Positions 32,459 to 40,983 of a stretch of 64,000 bases of DNA are shown one piece after another (the first letter of the stretch is position 1; each line of letters opens with the position of its first letter). Position numbers and translations under genes: made by a program. The DNA lies in the NCBI GenBank assembly GCA_947625205.1, contig CANQNN010000006.1:62001-126000 (forward strand). The letters run 5' to 3'. The notes beneath the pieces were generated by a model. It searched no databases, was not told the DNA's origin, and saw only the letters and a program-made list of their open reading frames with translations. This stretch comes from an uncultured Lachnospiraceae bacterium (GTDB lineage: Bacteria; Bacillota; Clostridia; Lachnospirales; Lachnospiraceae).

Positions 32459-33544
32459 TTACTTCTTACTGATGTATCCCTGCGCTTTGAGCGTCTCCGC
32501 ACAGAGTATCCCGCCGCCGGCCGCGCCGCGGACCGTATTATGTGACAGGCCGACAAACTTCCAGTCATATACGCTGTCTTCTCTGATACGTCCTACGCTG
32601 ATACCCATACCGTTTTCGTAGTCCACATCCAGTCTGACCTGCGGACGGTTATCATCCTCCATCACCTGAATGAACTGCTTCGGGGCGCTCGGAAGACCGA
32701 GTTCCTGCGGAAGTCCCTTAAAGCTCACCAGTTTTTCTATAAGCTGCTCTTTCGTCGGTTTCTTTCTAAACTTCACAAAAACAGCCGCCGTATGCCCGTT
32801 AAGCACCGGCACGCGGATACACTGGCATGTGATCACAGGGCTTGCCGCCGGAACGATCTCGCCGTTTACCACAGAGCCCCATATTCTGAGCGGCTCCTTC
32901 TCACTCTTCTCTTCTTCGCCGCTTATATACGGGATCACATTCTCCACCATCTCCGGCCAGTCCTTAAATGTCTTGCCGGCCCCGGAAATAGCCTGATAAG
33001 TAGTAGCCACTACCTCATACGGTTCAAACTCCATCCAGGCGGTCAGCACCGGCGCATAACTCTGGATCGAGCAGTTCGGTTTCACTGCAATAAAACCGCG
33101 CTGTGTACCGAGGCGCTTCTTCTGGTCCGCGATAACCGCAAAGTGATCCGCGTTGATCTCCGGAATCACCATCGGCACATCCGGCGTCCAGCGGTGCGCG
33201 CTGTTATTGGATACGACCGGTGTCTCGGCCCTGGCATAATCTTCTTCTATTTTTCTGATCTCCTCCTTGGTCATATCAACCGCCGAAAAGACAAAATCAA
33301 CCTCTGCAGCAACTTCTGCCACTTCATTGACGTTTTTTACAATAATATTCTTAACTCCTTCCGGCATGGGCGTTGTCATCTTCCATCTGTCGCCCACAGC
33401 CTCCTCATAGATTTTGCCTGCAGAGCGCGGGCTTGCCGCGATCGTAGTTACCTCAAACCACGGATGGTTTTCAAGCAGCGCGATAAAACGCTGTCCCACC
33501 ATTCCGGTTCCGCCCAGGATACCAACCCTTAATTTGTCACTCAT
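32459..33544 (-). CDS. asd: Aspartate-semialdehyde dehydrogenase (archaeal/fungal-type)
   Basis: Reduces aspartyl phosphate to the semialdehyde, the branch point to lysine, threonine and methionine. N-terminal NADP motif 'GILGGTGMVGQRF', catalytic Cys in 'VKPNCSIQSYAPVL', and 'NNSAHRW' fit the Asd variant shared by archaea, fungi and many Clostridia. Length 361 aa. The start is MSDKLRVG, preceded by AAAGGAG, nine codons inside the ORF-track start. It follows argH with a 79-nt gap; no lysine riboswitch is visible. Confidence 0.95.
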   Translation of the reverse strand: MSDKLRVGILGGTGMVGQRFIALLENHPWFEVTTIAASPRSAGKIYEEAVGDRWKMTTPMPEGVKNIIVKNVNEVAEVAAEVDFVFSAVDMTKEEIRKIEEDYARAETPVVSNNSAHRWTPDVPMVIPEINADHFAVIADQKKRLGTQRGFIAVKPNCSIQSYAPVLTAWMEFEPYEVVATTYQAISGAGKTFKDWPEMVENVIPYISGEEEKSEKEPLRIWGSVVNGEIVPAASPVITCQCIRVPVLNGHTAAVFVKFRKKPTKEQLIEKLVSFKGLPQELGLPSAPKQFIQVMEDDNRPQVRLDVDYENGMGISVGRIREDSVYDWKFVGLSHNTVRGAAGGGILCAETLKAQGYISKK

Positions 33545-33623
33545 ACCTGTGTACTCCTTTCGCAAATACATTTCTGTTTTCTATTTCCTGTTGCACGATG
33601 GCGCTTTCCTCTTTATTACAGCC

Positions 33624-35033
33624 TCAGAACAATTTAATATGTTCTTCATCCTGCCAGTCTTTTGCAAGATACTCCTTATGCGCGGCAATGACCTCCTTCA
33701 TGGCCCCCATACCGGGCGCTCCTATTGTCAGGCGTCTTTCCACGCAGCTTTTCAGGCTGACGGCATCATAGATATCTTCTTCAAAGGCCGGACTGATCGT
33801 CTTCAGTTCCTCGATCGACAGATCCTCTATTCCGCACTGTTTATCTATACAATATAATACCAGTTTTCCTATGATCGCGTGGGCATCCCGGAACGGCACA
33901 CCGCGTCCGACCAGATAATCCGCCGCGTCCGTGGCATTGGCAAAACCTTTCATCGCGCTTTTTTCCATGACGTCCCTGCGGAACTTTACCGTGCTGATCA
34001 TTCCGTCAAACAAACTCAGGCATCCCTTTACCGTGTCGATCGCGTCAAAGGTAAGCTCTTTATCTTCCTGCATATCCTTATTATAGGCAAGCGGAAGCCC
34101 TTTCATCGTAGTCAGCATCGACATGAGCGCCCCATACACTCTGCCAGTCTTACCGCGTATCAGCTCCGCAATATCCGGATTCTTCTTCTGAGGCATGATA
34201 CTGCTTCCCGTGGAATACGCATCGTCGATCTCGACAAACCGGTATTCATCCGAATTCCAGATAATGATCTCCTCGCAGAAACGGCTCAAGTGCATCATGA
34301 TCACGGATAGCGCCGAGAGGAACTCTATAACGTAGTCTCTGTCCGACACGGAATCCATACTGTTCAGGGTAGGACCCTCAAATCCCAGAAGCGACGCCGT
34401 ATAATTCCGGTCAAGCGGATATGTCGTTCCGGCCAGCGCTCCGGCCCCGAGCGGACAATAGTTCATCCGGTAATATATATCCTTCAGGCGCAGCCTGTCC
34501 CGCTTAAACATCTCAAAATAAGCGCCCACATGATGTGCCAGCGTCACCGGCTGCGCTTTCTGCATATGGGTAAATCCCGGCATATATGTGTCTGTATTGC
34601 TCTCCATAATGTCAAGCAGAGTGCCAAGCAGTTTCTTTACCAGCTCGTCCACATGCAGCACTTCCAGCCTGGTATACATTCTCATATCGAGCGCCACCTG
34701 ATCGTTACGGCTCCTGCCTGTGTGCAGCTTCTTTCCCACATCGCCGATGCGGTCAATCAGATTCGCCTCCACAAAACTGTGAATATCTTCATACGCTTCC
34801 GTGATCTGAAGCCTTCCCTCCTCCACATCTTTGCGGATCCCGGTAAGGCCCTTTAAGATGATATCTTTCTCGTCTTTGGTCAGAACACCCTGCTTCGCAA
34901 GCATGACAACATGCGCTATGCTGCCTTCTATATCCTGCACAAAAAACTTTCGGTCAAAAGAGATCGATGCGTTAAAATCATACACCAGCTTGTCCGTCTC
35001 TTTTGTAAACCGTCCGCCCCATAACTGTGCCAT
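33624..35033 (-). CDS. argH: Argininosuccinate lyase
   Basis: Splits argininosuccinate into arginine and fumarate, the last step of arginine synthesis. 'MAQLWGGRFTKETDKLVYDFNASI' is the family N-terminus and 'GSSIMPQKKNPD' the signature loop with the catalytic Ser. 469 aa is normal. GGAGG precedes the ATG. It has its own promoter (TTGAAA-17-TATCAT) and is divergent from the ABC genes at 35161. No argG is in the window. Confidence 0.97.
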   Translation of the reverse strand: MAQLWGGRFTKETDKLVYDFNASISFDRKFFVQDIEGSIAHVVMLAKQGVLTKDEKDIILKGLTGIRKDVEEGRLQITEAYEDIHSFVEANLIDRIGDVGKKLHTGRSRNDQVALDMRMYTRLEVLHVDELVKKLLGTLLDIMESNTDTYMPGFTHMQKAQPVTLAHHVGAYFEMFKRDRLRLKDIYYRMNYCPLGAGALAGTTYPLDRNYTASLLGFEGPTLNSMDSVSDRDYVIEFLSALSVIMMHLSRFCEEIIIWNSDEYRFVEIDDAYSTGSSIMPQKKNPDIAELIRGKTGRVYGALMSMLTTMKGLPLAYNKDMQEDKELTFDAIDTVKGCLSLFDGMISTVKFRRDVMEKSAMKGFANATDAADYLVGRGVPFRDAHAIIGKLVLYCIDKQCGIEDLSIEELKTISPAFEEDIYDAVSLKSCVERRLTIGAPGMGAMKEVIAAHKEYLAKDWQDEEHIKLF

Positions 35034-35068
35034 GCACTATTCCTCCACTATAATTAAATCTGAATTTG

Positions 35069-35097
35069 ATGATACCACAAAATACTTTTCATTTCAA
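35069..35097 (-). promoter_or_regulatory. argH promoter
   Basis: TTGAAA (35092-35097), 17 nt, TATCAT (35069-35074) on the minus strand, about 36 nt upstream of the argH ATG. Confidence 0.6.
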
Positions 35098-35160
35098 TCA
35101 AAACACATATTTTCTTATAATTCATACAATATCTTATAACTACCAGGGAGTTGTTATTTT

Positions 35161-35958
35161 ATGGACGCGTTACTGTCGTTACGGGATATTTCCTACGCAT
35201 ATCACAATCTGAAGGGTGAAACACCCGCTTTGTCCGATATATCCTTCGATGTATCACAGGGTGAATTCGTGGCCGTCGTCGGCCCGAGCGGATGCGGCAA
35301 ATCCACTCTTCTGTCAATTATAGCGGGCTTACTGACCCCGGAAGAAGGAGAGCTGTACTATCAGGGCCGGCGCATTGCCGATGGGGAGGCCGGCAATATC
35401 ATGAAGATCGGATACATGCTCCAGCGCGACCACCTGTTTGAATGGCGCACCATCTATCATAACGTCATTCTGGGATTGGAGCTGAACCATACTCTGACCC
35501 CGGAAAATCTCGAATATGTCATGCAGCTGCTCAGGGATTACGAGCTGTATGCCTTTAAGGACAAAAAGCCCTCCGAATTGTCCGGCGGTATGCGTCAGCG
35601 GGCGGCCCTGATCCGCACGATGGCGATCCACCCCGATCTTCTGCTGCTGGATGAACCGTTCAGTGCACTAGACTCCCAGACGAGACTGAATGTCTCTGCC
35701 GACATCGCCCGTCTGATCCGTTCCACCGGCAAAACGGCCATTCTGATCACCCACGACCTGTCTGAAGCGATCACGCTTGCCGACCGCGTTCTCGTCCTGT
35801 CCAAAAGGCCCGCCAAAGTCGTCTGCGAAATGCCCATCAGACTCACTGTGGACAGACATGATCCCATGACGGTCAGAAACACACCGGAATACCAGCTCTT
35901 CTTCAATCATTTATGGGAGGTGCTGACGAATGAACAGACAGCTACCCAATCCGTCTGA
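35161..35958 (+). CDS. ABC transporter ATPase, SsuB/TauB/ThiZ type
   Basis: 265 residues. Walker A 'GPSGCGKSTLLS', signature 'ELSGGMRQRAALIRT', Walker B 'PDLLLLDEPFSALDSQT' and His in 'ILITHDLSEA'. The pattern is typical of importers for alkanesulfonates, nitrate or thiamine precursors. AGGGAG precedes the ATG. It overlaps the permease gene by 29 nt. No substrate-binding protein is adjacent, and no TPP riboswitch is visible in the about 125-nt upstream region. Confidence 0.92.
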   Translation: MDALLSLRDISYAYHNLKGETPALSDISFDVSQGEFVAVVGPSGCGKSTLLSIIAGLLTPEEGELYYQGRRIADGEAGNIMKIGYMLQRDHLFEWRTIYHNVILGLELNHTLTPENLEYVMQLLRDYELYAFKDKKPSELSGGMRQRAALIRTMAIHPDLLLLDEPFSALDSQTRLNVSADIARLIRSTGKTAILITHDLSEAITLADRVLVLSKRPAKVVCEMPIRLTVDRHDPMTVRNTPEYQLFFNHLWEVLTNEQTATQSV

Positions 35959-36751
35959 CGGCATATCCGCCAACCAGCGGCTGTTTCTGGATGCGCACAG
36001 GCGCCATCATCATATCATCAGCCTGTGCCGTCTTCTTCTGGTCGTAGTTTTTTTAGGCTTATGGGAAACTGCGGCGGTTAAAAAGTGGATCGACCCTTTC
36101 TTTTTCAGCAGCCCGTCAGGCATCGTCAAATACCTGTATAATATGCTGGCTGACCGCTCCTTCTTTACACACACGGGCATCACGCTGCTCGAAACGGTCG
36201 CCAGTTTTCTTCTGGTCACACTGTTAAGCCTCTTATGCGCAATGCTTCTGTGGTATGTACACGGTCTTGCCGAAGTTCTGGAGCCCTATCTCGTCATCCT
36301 TAATTCTCTGCCGAAATCGGCTCTCGCGCCGCTGTTGATCGTCTGGCTCGGCACAGGAACGAACACCATCATTGTCGCCGGTATTTCCGTTGCCATATTC
36401 GGTTCCATCATCAATCTGTATACCGGATTTACACAGGCAGACCCCGAAATGCTCAAGTTGATATACACGCTGGGCGGGAACCGGCTCGATGCTCTCCGCA
36501 AGGTCATTCTCCCGGGTTCGGTGCCGCTTATCCTAAGTAACATGAAGGTCAATATCGGGCTGTCCCTTGTCGGCGTTATCATCGGTGAATTCCTTGCGGC
36601 AAGACGCGGCCTCGGCTATCTGATCATATACGGTTCCCAGGTATTCCAGCTCAGCATGGTGATCACTTCCATTATCATTCTGTGCGCGATCGCTATGGTG
36701 TTCTACAAACTGATACAGAATCTGGAGCATTATTACAGAAAGAAATACTGA
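35930..36751 (+). CDS. ABC transporter permease, SsuC/TauC type
   Basis: 273 residues with about six membrane segments; the N-terminal 35 residues are cytoplasmic. The EAA loop is visible as 'LIYTLGGNRLDALRKVILPGS'. It belongs to the binding-protein-dependent permease family of sulfonate/nitrate/pyrimidine importers. Its start lies within the ATPase gene, so the two are coupled. A terminator follows directly, closing a two-gene unit without a binding protein. Confidence 0.92.
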   Translation: MNRQLPNPSDGISANQRLFLDAHRRHHHIISLCRLLLVVVFLGLWETAAVKKWIDPFFFSSPSGIVKYLYNMLADRSFFTHTGITLLETVASFLLVTLLSLLCAMLLWYVHGLAEVLEPYLVILNSLPKSALAPLLIVWLGTGTNTIIVAGISVAIFGSIINLYTGFTQADPEMLKLIYTLGGNRLDALRKVILPGSVPLILSNMKVNIGLSLVGVIIGEFLAARRGLGYLIIYGSQVFQLSMVITSIIILCAIAMVFYKLIQNLEHYYRKKY

Positions 36752-36758
36752 GGCATGG

Positions 36759-36796
36759 AAAAAGGCTGCACATTGGCAAAATGTACGGCCTTTTAT
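36759..36796 (+). terminator. Terminator of the ABC ATPase/permease unit
   Basis: AAAAGGCTGCACATT pairs with AATGTACGGCCTTTT (one G:T pair and one mismatch) around a GGCAA loop, followed by TATT. A-rich and T-rich flanks would allow it to serve nrdG on the other strand too. Confidence 0.75.
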
Positions 36797-36815
36797 TATA
36801 TATCCGATCCTATTG

Positions 36816-37340
36816 TCATCTGCCGTCCCACAGCACTGTCTCTCCGCATCCAAGCGATTTCTTCACATCGATGATCCGCTGATTGGAAGAGCCTCGGAAC
36901 TGCAGACTGATATCCTTCTTCGCCAATATAAACTCCCCGTCGACCATCACATCGATGCAGTCAAGGAATTCCTTCATGCCGTCCCACTGTGCCAGGAATC
37001 TTCCCAGCACGTCTTCCTCAAAGGAGTAACCGGTATAGCACCAGACAGTCTTAGATGTATAGCGTCTGCGCACTTCACGCACAAGAGGCAGAAGCCCCTG
37101 CATATTCACATACTCGAGCGGTTCGCCGCCAAGCAGGGTAAGCCCGGCAATATAGTCCGGCGCAAGCGCGTCAAGTATCTTGCGCTGCACACTGTCATCA
37201 TAAGGATCTCCGTAATTGAAATCCCATGTCATCTCATTAAAACAGCCCACGCAGTGATGCGAGCAGCCGCTCACAAAGAGCGACACGCGCACACCGGGGC
37301 CGTTTGCAATATCATAATTTTTTATTTCCGCATAATGCAT
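36816..37340 (-). CDS. nrdG: Anaerobic ribonucleotide reductase activating protein
   Basis: A radical SAM activase that installs the glycyl radical on NrdD. The cluster motif CxxxCxxC appears as 'SGCSHHCVGCFN', and 'TLLGGEPLEY' is the glycine-rich SAM-binding motif. 174 aa is normal for NrdG. It lies downstream of nrdD in the same orientation with a 69-nt gap, so both are probably on one transcript. Confidence 0.96.
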   Translation of the reverse strand: MHYAEIKNYDIANGPGVRVSLFVSGCSHHCVGCFNEMTWDFNYGDPYDDSVQRKILDALAPDYIAGLTLLGGEPLEYVNMQGLLPLVREVRRRYTSKTVWCYTGYSFEEDVLGRFLAQWDGMKEFLDCIDVMVDGEFILAKKDISLQFRGSSNQRIIDVKKSLGCGETVLWDGR

Positions 37341-37409
37341 ACTTTACCTTTTCAAATCCGCAAAATGCTCTTGCGGTCTTAACAATAATCCTGAAAGGCT
37401 ATACTCTTA

Positions 37410-39572
37410 TCAGAGATGAAGCACCCTCTCCTTGATCTCCTGTGTACGGCCCTGATTCCAGAACTGCGTGCCGATATATCCGCAGGTACGTCTGGCCACG
37501 TTCATCTTATTCTGGTCTGTATTGCCACAGTTAGGACATTTCCAGATCAGTTTGCCGTCGGGATTGGTGACGATCTGTATCTCACCGTGATAATCGCATG
37601 CCTGGCAGTAATCGCTCTTGGTGTTCAACTCCGCATACATGATATTATCGTAAATGTACTGCATCACGGACAGAACCGCATCCAGATTGTTCTCCATGTT
37701 GGGAACTTCCACATAGCTGATCGCGCCGCCGGGAGACAGTTCCTGGAACTGCGCCTCAAATTTCAGTTTGTCGAAGGCGTTGATCTCTTCCGTTACATGG
37801 ACATGATAACTGTTTGTAATATAATTCTTATCGGTCACGCCTTCAATCACGCCGAAACGCTTCTGAAGGCATTTGGCAAACTTATAGGTGGTAGACTCAA
37901 GCGGCGTACCGTAGAGACTGAAATCAATATTGGTCTCCTCTCTCCACTCCTTACATGCATTGTTCAGATACTGCATCACTTTAAGCGCAAACGGAGTCGC
38001 TTCCGGGTCCGTGTGGCTCTTGCCCGTCATATATCTGGTGCATTCGCACAATCCGGCGTAGCCTAACGATATGGTAGAATAACCGCCATAAAGCAGCTTG
38101 TCGATCTTCTCACCCTTCTTGAGCCTTGCAAGCGCGCCGTTCTGCCACAGGATCGGCGCCACATCGGACGGCGTGCCTTTTAACCTGTTATGACGGCACA
38201 TAAGCGCCCTCTTACACAAATCGAGACGTTCGTCCATGATCTCCCAGAATCTGTCCATATCCCTGCCCGACGAACAGGCGACATCCACCAGATTCAGTGT
38301 GACAACGCCCTGGTTAAAGCGGCCGTAGAACTGCGGCTTATCGTTCTCATCGTGATACACGGTGAGGAAAGAGCGGCATCCCATACACGGATAGCAGTTG
38401 CCGTCTTTTAACTTCTTCATGATCTTCTCTGATATATAATCCGGCACCATGCGCTTTGCAGTGCACTTCGCCGCCAGCCTGGTCAGATACCAGTAAGGTG
38501 TCCCCTCACGGATATTGTCTTCCTCCAATACATAGATCAGCTTCGGAAAAGCAGGGGTTATATAGACGCCCTTCTCATTCTTAACGCCCTTGATACGCTG
38601 GTTGAGCATCTCCTCTATGATCATGGCAAGGTCGTCGCGCAGCTGTCCCTCCGGCACCTCGTCAATATACATGAATACGGTGATAAATGGCGCCTGTCCG
38701 TTTGTCGTCATAAGCGTAATGACCTGGTACTGTATGATCTGAACGCCCCGCTTGATCTCATCTCTGACACGTCTCTCCGCGATCTTATTGACCTGCTCAT
38801 CGCTTACTTCGATCCCGTTCTCCTCCATCTCGCTTCTGATCTCGCGGCGAAATTTCTCTCTGCTGACCTGTACAAACGGCGCAAGATGGGACAGCGATAT
38901 ACTCTGCCCGCCATACTGACAGCTGGCGATCTGTGCAATACTCTGCGTCGCAACATTGCACGCCGTTGAAAAGCTCTTCGGCGTATCGATCATCGTCTCG
39001 CTGACAACCGTGCCGTTCTGCAGCATGTCTTCCAGATTGACAAGACAGCAGTTATGCATATGCTGCGCGAAATAGTCCGCGTCATGGAAATGAATGATCC
39101 CCTGTTCATGCGCCTCCACAATATCGGGCGGTAAAAGGAAACGTTTCGTGATATCTTTGCTGACCTCACCCGCCATGTAATCGCGCTGCACACTGTTGAC
39201 TGTGGGATTCTTATTGGAATTCTCCTGTTTTACTTCCTCATTATTGCACTCAAGCAGCGTGAGTATCTGTTCATCCGTAGAGTTGGATTTTCTGATCAGC
39301 GCCCTTTTGTACCGGTAGGTGATATAATTGCGCGCCATAGTATAGGCGCGGTATTTCATAAGCTGGTTCTCCACCATATCCTGAATCTCTTCAACGCTGG
39401 GAGAACGCTTCATCTCCTCACAGTTCTTCGCCACCACTTCAGCGATCTCATCGATCTCTTCATTTGAAAGCTTATCCTCTTCTTTCACACTGTCGTTTGC
39501 CTTACAAATCGCTGCTATGATCTTTTCCAGATCAAAATTTACTTCCGCTCCGCTTCTCTTAATGATCTTCAT
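37410..39572 (-). CDS. nrdD: Anaerobic (class III) ribonucleoside-triphosphate reductase
   Basis: Makes deoxynucleotides in anaerobic cells with a glycyl radical. N-terminal ATP-cone (about 1-95, 'MKIIKRSGAEVNFDLEKI'), catalytic barrel with 'CNVATQSIAQIASCQYGG', a C-terminal zinc site ('CQACDYHGEI' and 'CPNCG') and the glycyl-radical loop 'RRTCGYIG'. 720 aa is normal. The promoter is overlapped by NrdR-like boxes, which fits repression when dNTPs are plentiful. No aerobic RNR is in the window. Confidence 0.97.
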   Translation of the reverse strand: MKIIKRSGAEVNFDLEKIIAAICKANDSVKEEDKLSNEEIDEIAEVVAKNCEEMKRSPSVEEIQDMVENQLMKYRAYTMARNYITYRYKRALIRKSNSTDEQILTLLECNNEEVKQENSNKNPTVNSVQRDYMAGEVSKDITKRFLLPPDIVEAHEQGIIHFHDADYFAQHMHNCCLVNLEDMLQNGTVVSETMIDTPKSFSTACNVATQSIAQIASCQYGGQSISLSHLAPFVQVSREKFRREIRSEMEENGIEVSDEQVNKIAERRVRDEIKRGVQIIQYQVITLMTTNGQAPFITVFMYIDEVPEGQLRDDLAMIIEEMLNQRIKGVKNEKGVYITPAFPKLIYVLEEDNIREGTPYWYLTRLAAKCTAKRMVPDYISEKIMKKLKDGNCYPCMGCRSFLTVYHDENDKPQFYGRFNQGVVTLNLVDVACSSGRDMDRFWEIMDERLDLCKRALMCRHNRLKGTPSDVAPILWQNGALARLKKGEKIDKLLYGGYSTISLGYAGLCECTRYMTGKSHTDPEATPFALKVMQYLNNACKEWREETNIDFSLYGTPLESTTYKFAKCLQKRFGVIEGVTDKNYITNSYHVHVTEEINAFDKLKFEAQFQELSPGGAISYVEVPNMENNLDAVLSVMQYIYDNIMYAELNTKSDYCQACDYHGEIQIVTNPDGKLIWKCPNCGNTDQNKMNVARRTCGYIGTQFWNQGRTQEIKERVLHL

Positions 39573-39666
39573 CCGCTACACCTTCTACTCTCTTTCCCCA
39601 ATCGCTCTATTCTTCCCGCACAACCGTTCTGCGCACCGGCGCATTCGCTATGTCATATCCGCAAAA

Positions 39667-39715
39667 CCACTATATCATGTTGGTTGTACCCCAATGTGTA
39701 TACTATATATTGTAT
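39667..39715. promoter_or_regulatory. Tandem NrdR-like boxes upstream of nrdD
   Basis: Two sites resembling the NrdR consensus ACACTATATATTGTGT: a good one at 39700-39715 (ATACTATATATTGTAT, 14 of 16) covering the -10, and a weaker one at 39667-39682 (CCACTATATCATGTTG). Starts are 33 bp apart, about three helical turns, as expected for paired NrdR boxes. Confidence 0.72.
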
Positions 39716-39736
39716 CACGGTTTTTTGCACTGTCAA
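39709..39736 (-). promoter_or_regulatory. nrdDG promoter
   Basis: TTGACA (39731-39736), 16 nt, TACAAT (39709-39714) on the minus strand, about 135 nt upstream of nrdD. The -10 is inside the stronger NrdR-like box. Confidence 0.7.
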
Positions 39737-39797
39737 GGCGTTGTATGATATTTTTTGCCGTAAAATGCTGTAATATACTATATGATTTGATCGTAAC

Positions 39798-39830
39798 CAA
39801 AAAACGGTATCCGCATTACACGGATACCGC
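39798..39830 (-). terminator. Terminator of the tRNA-Thr gene
   Basis: CGGTATCCG / CGGATACCG stem with a 7-nt loop followed by six T on the minus strand, just after the tRNA. Confidence 0.88.
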
Positions 39831-39840
39831 CTCCTGTATA

Positions 39841-39913
39841 AGCTGGAAAAGGGACTCGAACCCTCGACCTACTGATTACGAATCAGTTGCGCTACCAACT
39901 GCGCTATTCCAGC
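39841..39913 (-). tRNA. tRNA-Thr (anticodon CGU)
   Basis: Folded by eye: acceptor stem GCTGGAA/TTCCAGC, D-arm GCGC...GCGC, anticodon arm ACTGA-TTCGTAA-TCAGT with anticodon CGT (reads ACG), and TTCGAGT T-loop. The CCA end is not encoded. It has its own terminator. Confidence 0.95.
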
Positions 39914-40035
39914 ATATTCATACAACAAAAGTTATTATACTGATTTATCAGGGATTTTGCAAGTGCAAATTTACCATAGATATATTTTTTTATGGAAGGT
40001 ATTTTTTTACCCAGATACATTTTTGTGTAAAGCGG

Positions 40036-40953
40036 TCAGTTTTTCTCGGGAAGATCCGGCGCTATTCCCTGTATATGGCCGTCCACATGCACATCCAGCT
40101 GCGGATAAGGTATGCTTATGCCCGCATTGTCCAGCGCATTTTTAATCTGCTCCGTGAGACGCCATCTGCACTCCCAATAATCTGCGTTAGCCGCCCAGCA
40201 TCTTACGCACAGCTTCACGCCGCTGTCAGCCAGTTCCTGAACCAGCACTCTCTGCTCGCGCTCTTTGAGCACAGCCGGATCATCTTGCAGTACAGACACA
40301 AGCACGTCTCTTGCCGCCTGTATATCGGTATCATATGATACGGACACAAAGATATCGATCTTGCGCTCTCCAAGCGAGCTCATATTGATAATACAGGAGT
40401 TGGCAAGCGTTCCGTTGGGTATAATGACCACATGATTATCAGGCGTTGCCAGATGGGTATAAAACAGCTGTATCTCTTTAACCGTGCCTTCGTGCCCCTC
40501 ATTATCGGCTTTGATATAGTCGCCGACACGAAAAGGTCTGACCAGCAAGATCAGAACGCCACCCGCGAAATTGGACAGGCTGCCCTGCACGGCAAGACCG
40601 ATCGCCACGCCGGCAGATCCAAGAAGCGCCGCCACACCGGTTGCGTCCAGTCCGAATTCCGTTGCGATCATAAATAACAGCACAGTATACATCAGAACCT
40701 TGATGAAGGAATCCAAAAACTGCGCAACGCCAATATCCGCATTGCCCTTCTTTAACGAACGGCGGACAAGGCGGCGGACGAGGCGTATCACTTCCATGCC
40801 GATTATGAAGACGGCCAGCGCCATCACTACTTTAATGCCAAACCGGAGCGCGTTTTCCGGAAATTTCTGAATATAGGACTCGATCAGTCCGACATTGATC
40901 TCCTCGGAGGCAATCTCTTCAATTTCCGTTATCTGGCCTTCCATACCGTTCAT
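40036..40953 (-). CDS. Small-conductance mechanosensitive channel (MscS family)
   Basis: 305 residues. Three membrane segments: 'VVMALAVFIIGMEVIRLV', 'VLMYTVLLFMIATEFGL' and the pore helix 'GVAALLGSAGVAIGLAVQGSLSNFAGG', with the Ala/Gly packing pattern of MscS TM3. The beta domain begins 'VRPFRVGDYI'. It opens under membrane tension to release solutes in osmotic downshock. AAAGGA precedes the ATG. It is downstream of glgB by about 30 nt. Confidence 0.95.
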   Translation of the reverse strand: MNGMEGQITEIEEIASEEINVGLIESYIQKFPENALRFGIKVVMALAVFIIGMEVIRLVRRLVRRSLKKGNADIGVAQFLDSFIKVLMYTVLLFMIATEFGLDATGVAALLGSAGVAIGLAVQGSLSNFAGGVLILLVRPFRVGDYIKADNEGHEGTVKEIQLFYTHLATPDNHVVIIPNGTLANSCIINMSSLGERKIDIFVSVSYDTDIQAARDVLVSVLQDDPAVLKEREQRVLVQELADSGVKLCVRCWAANADYWECRWRLTEQIKNALDNAGISIPYPQLDVHVDGHIQGIAPDLPEKN

Positions 40954-40983
40954 GTCTGATCCTTTCTCCCGCCGTTTATGACC

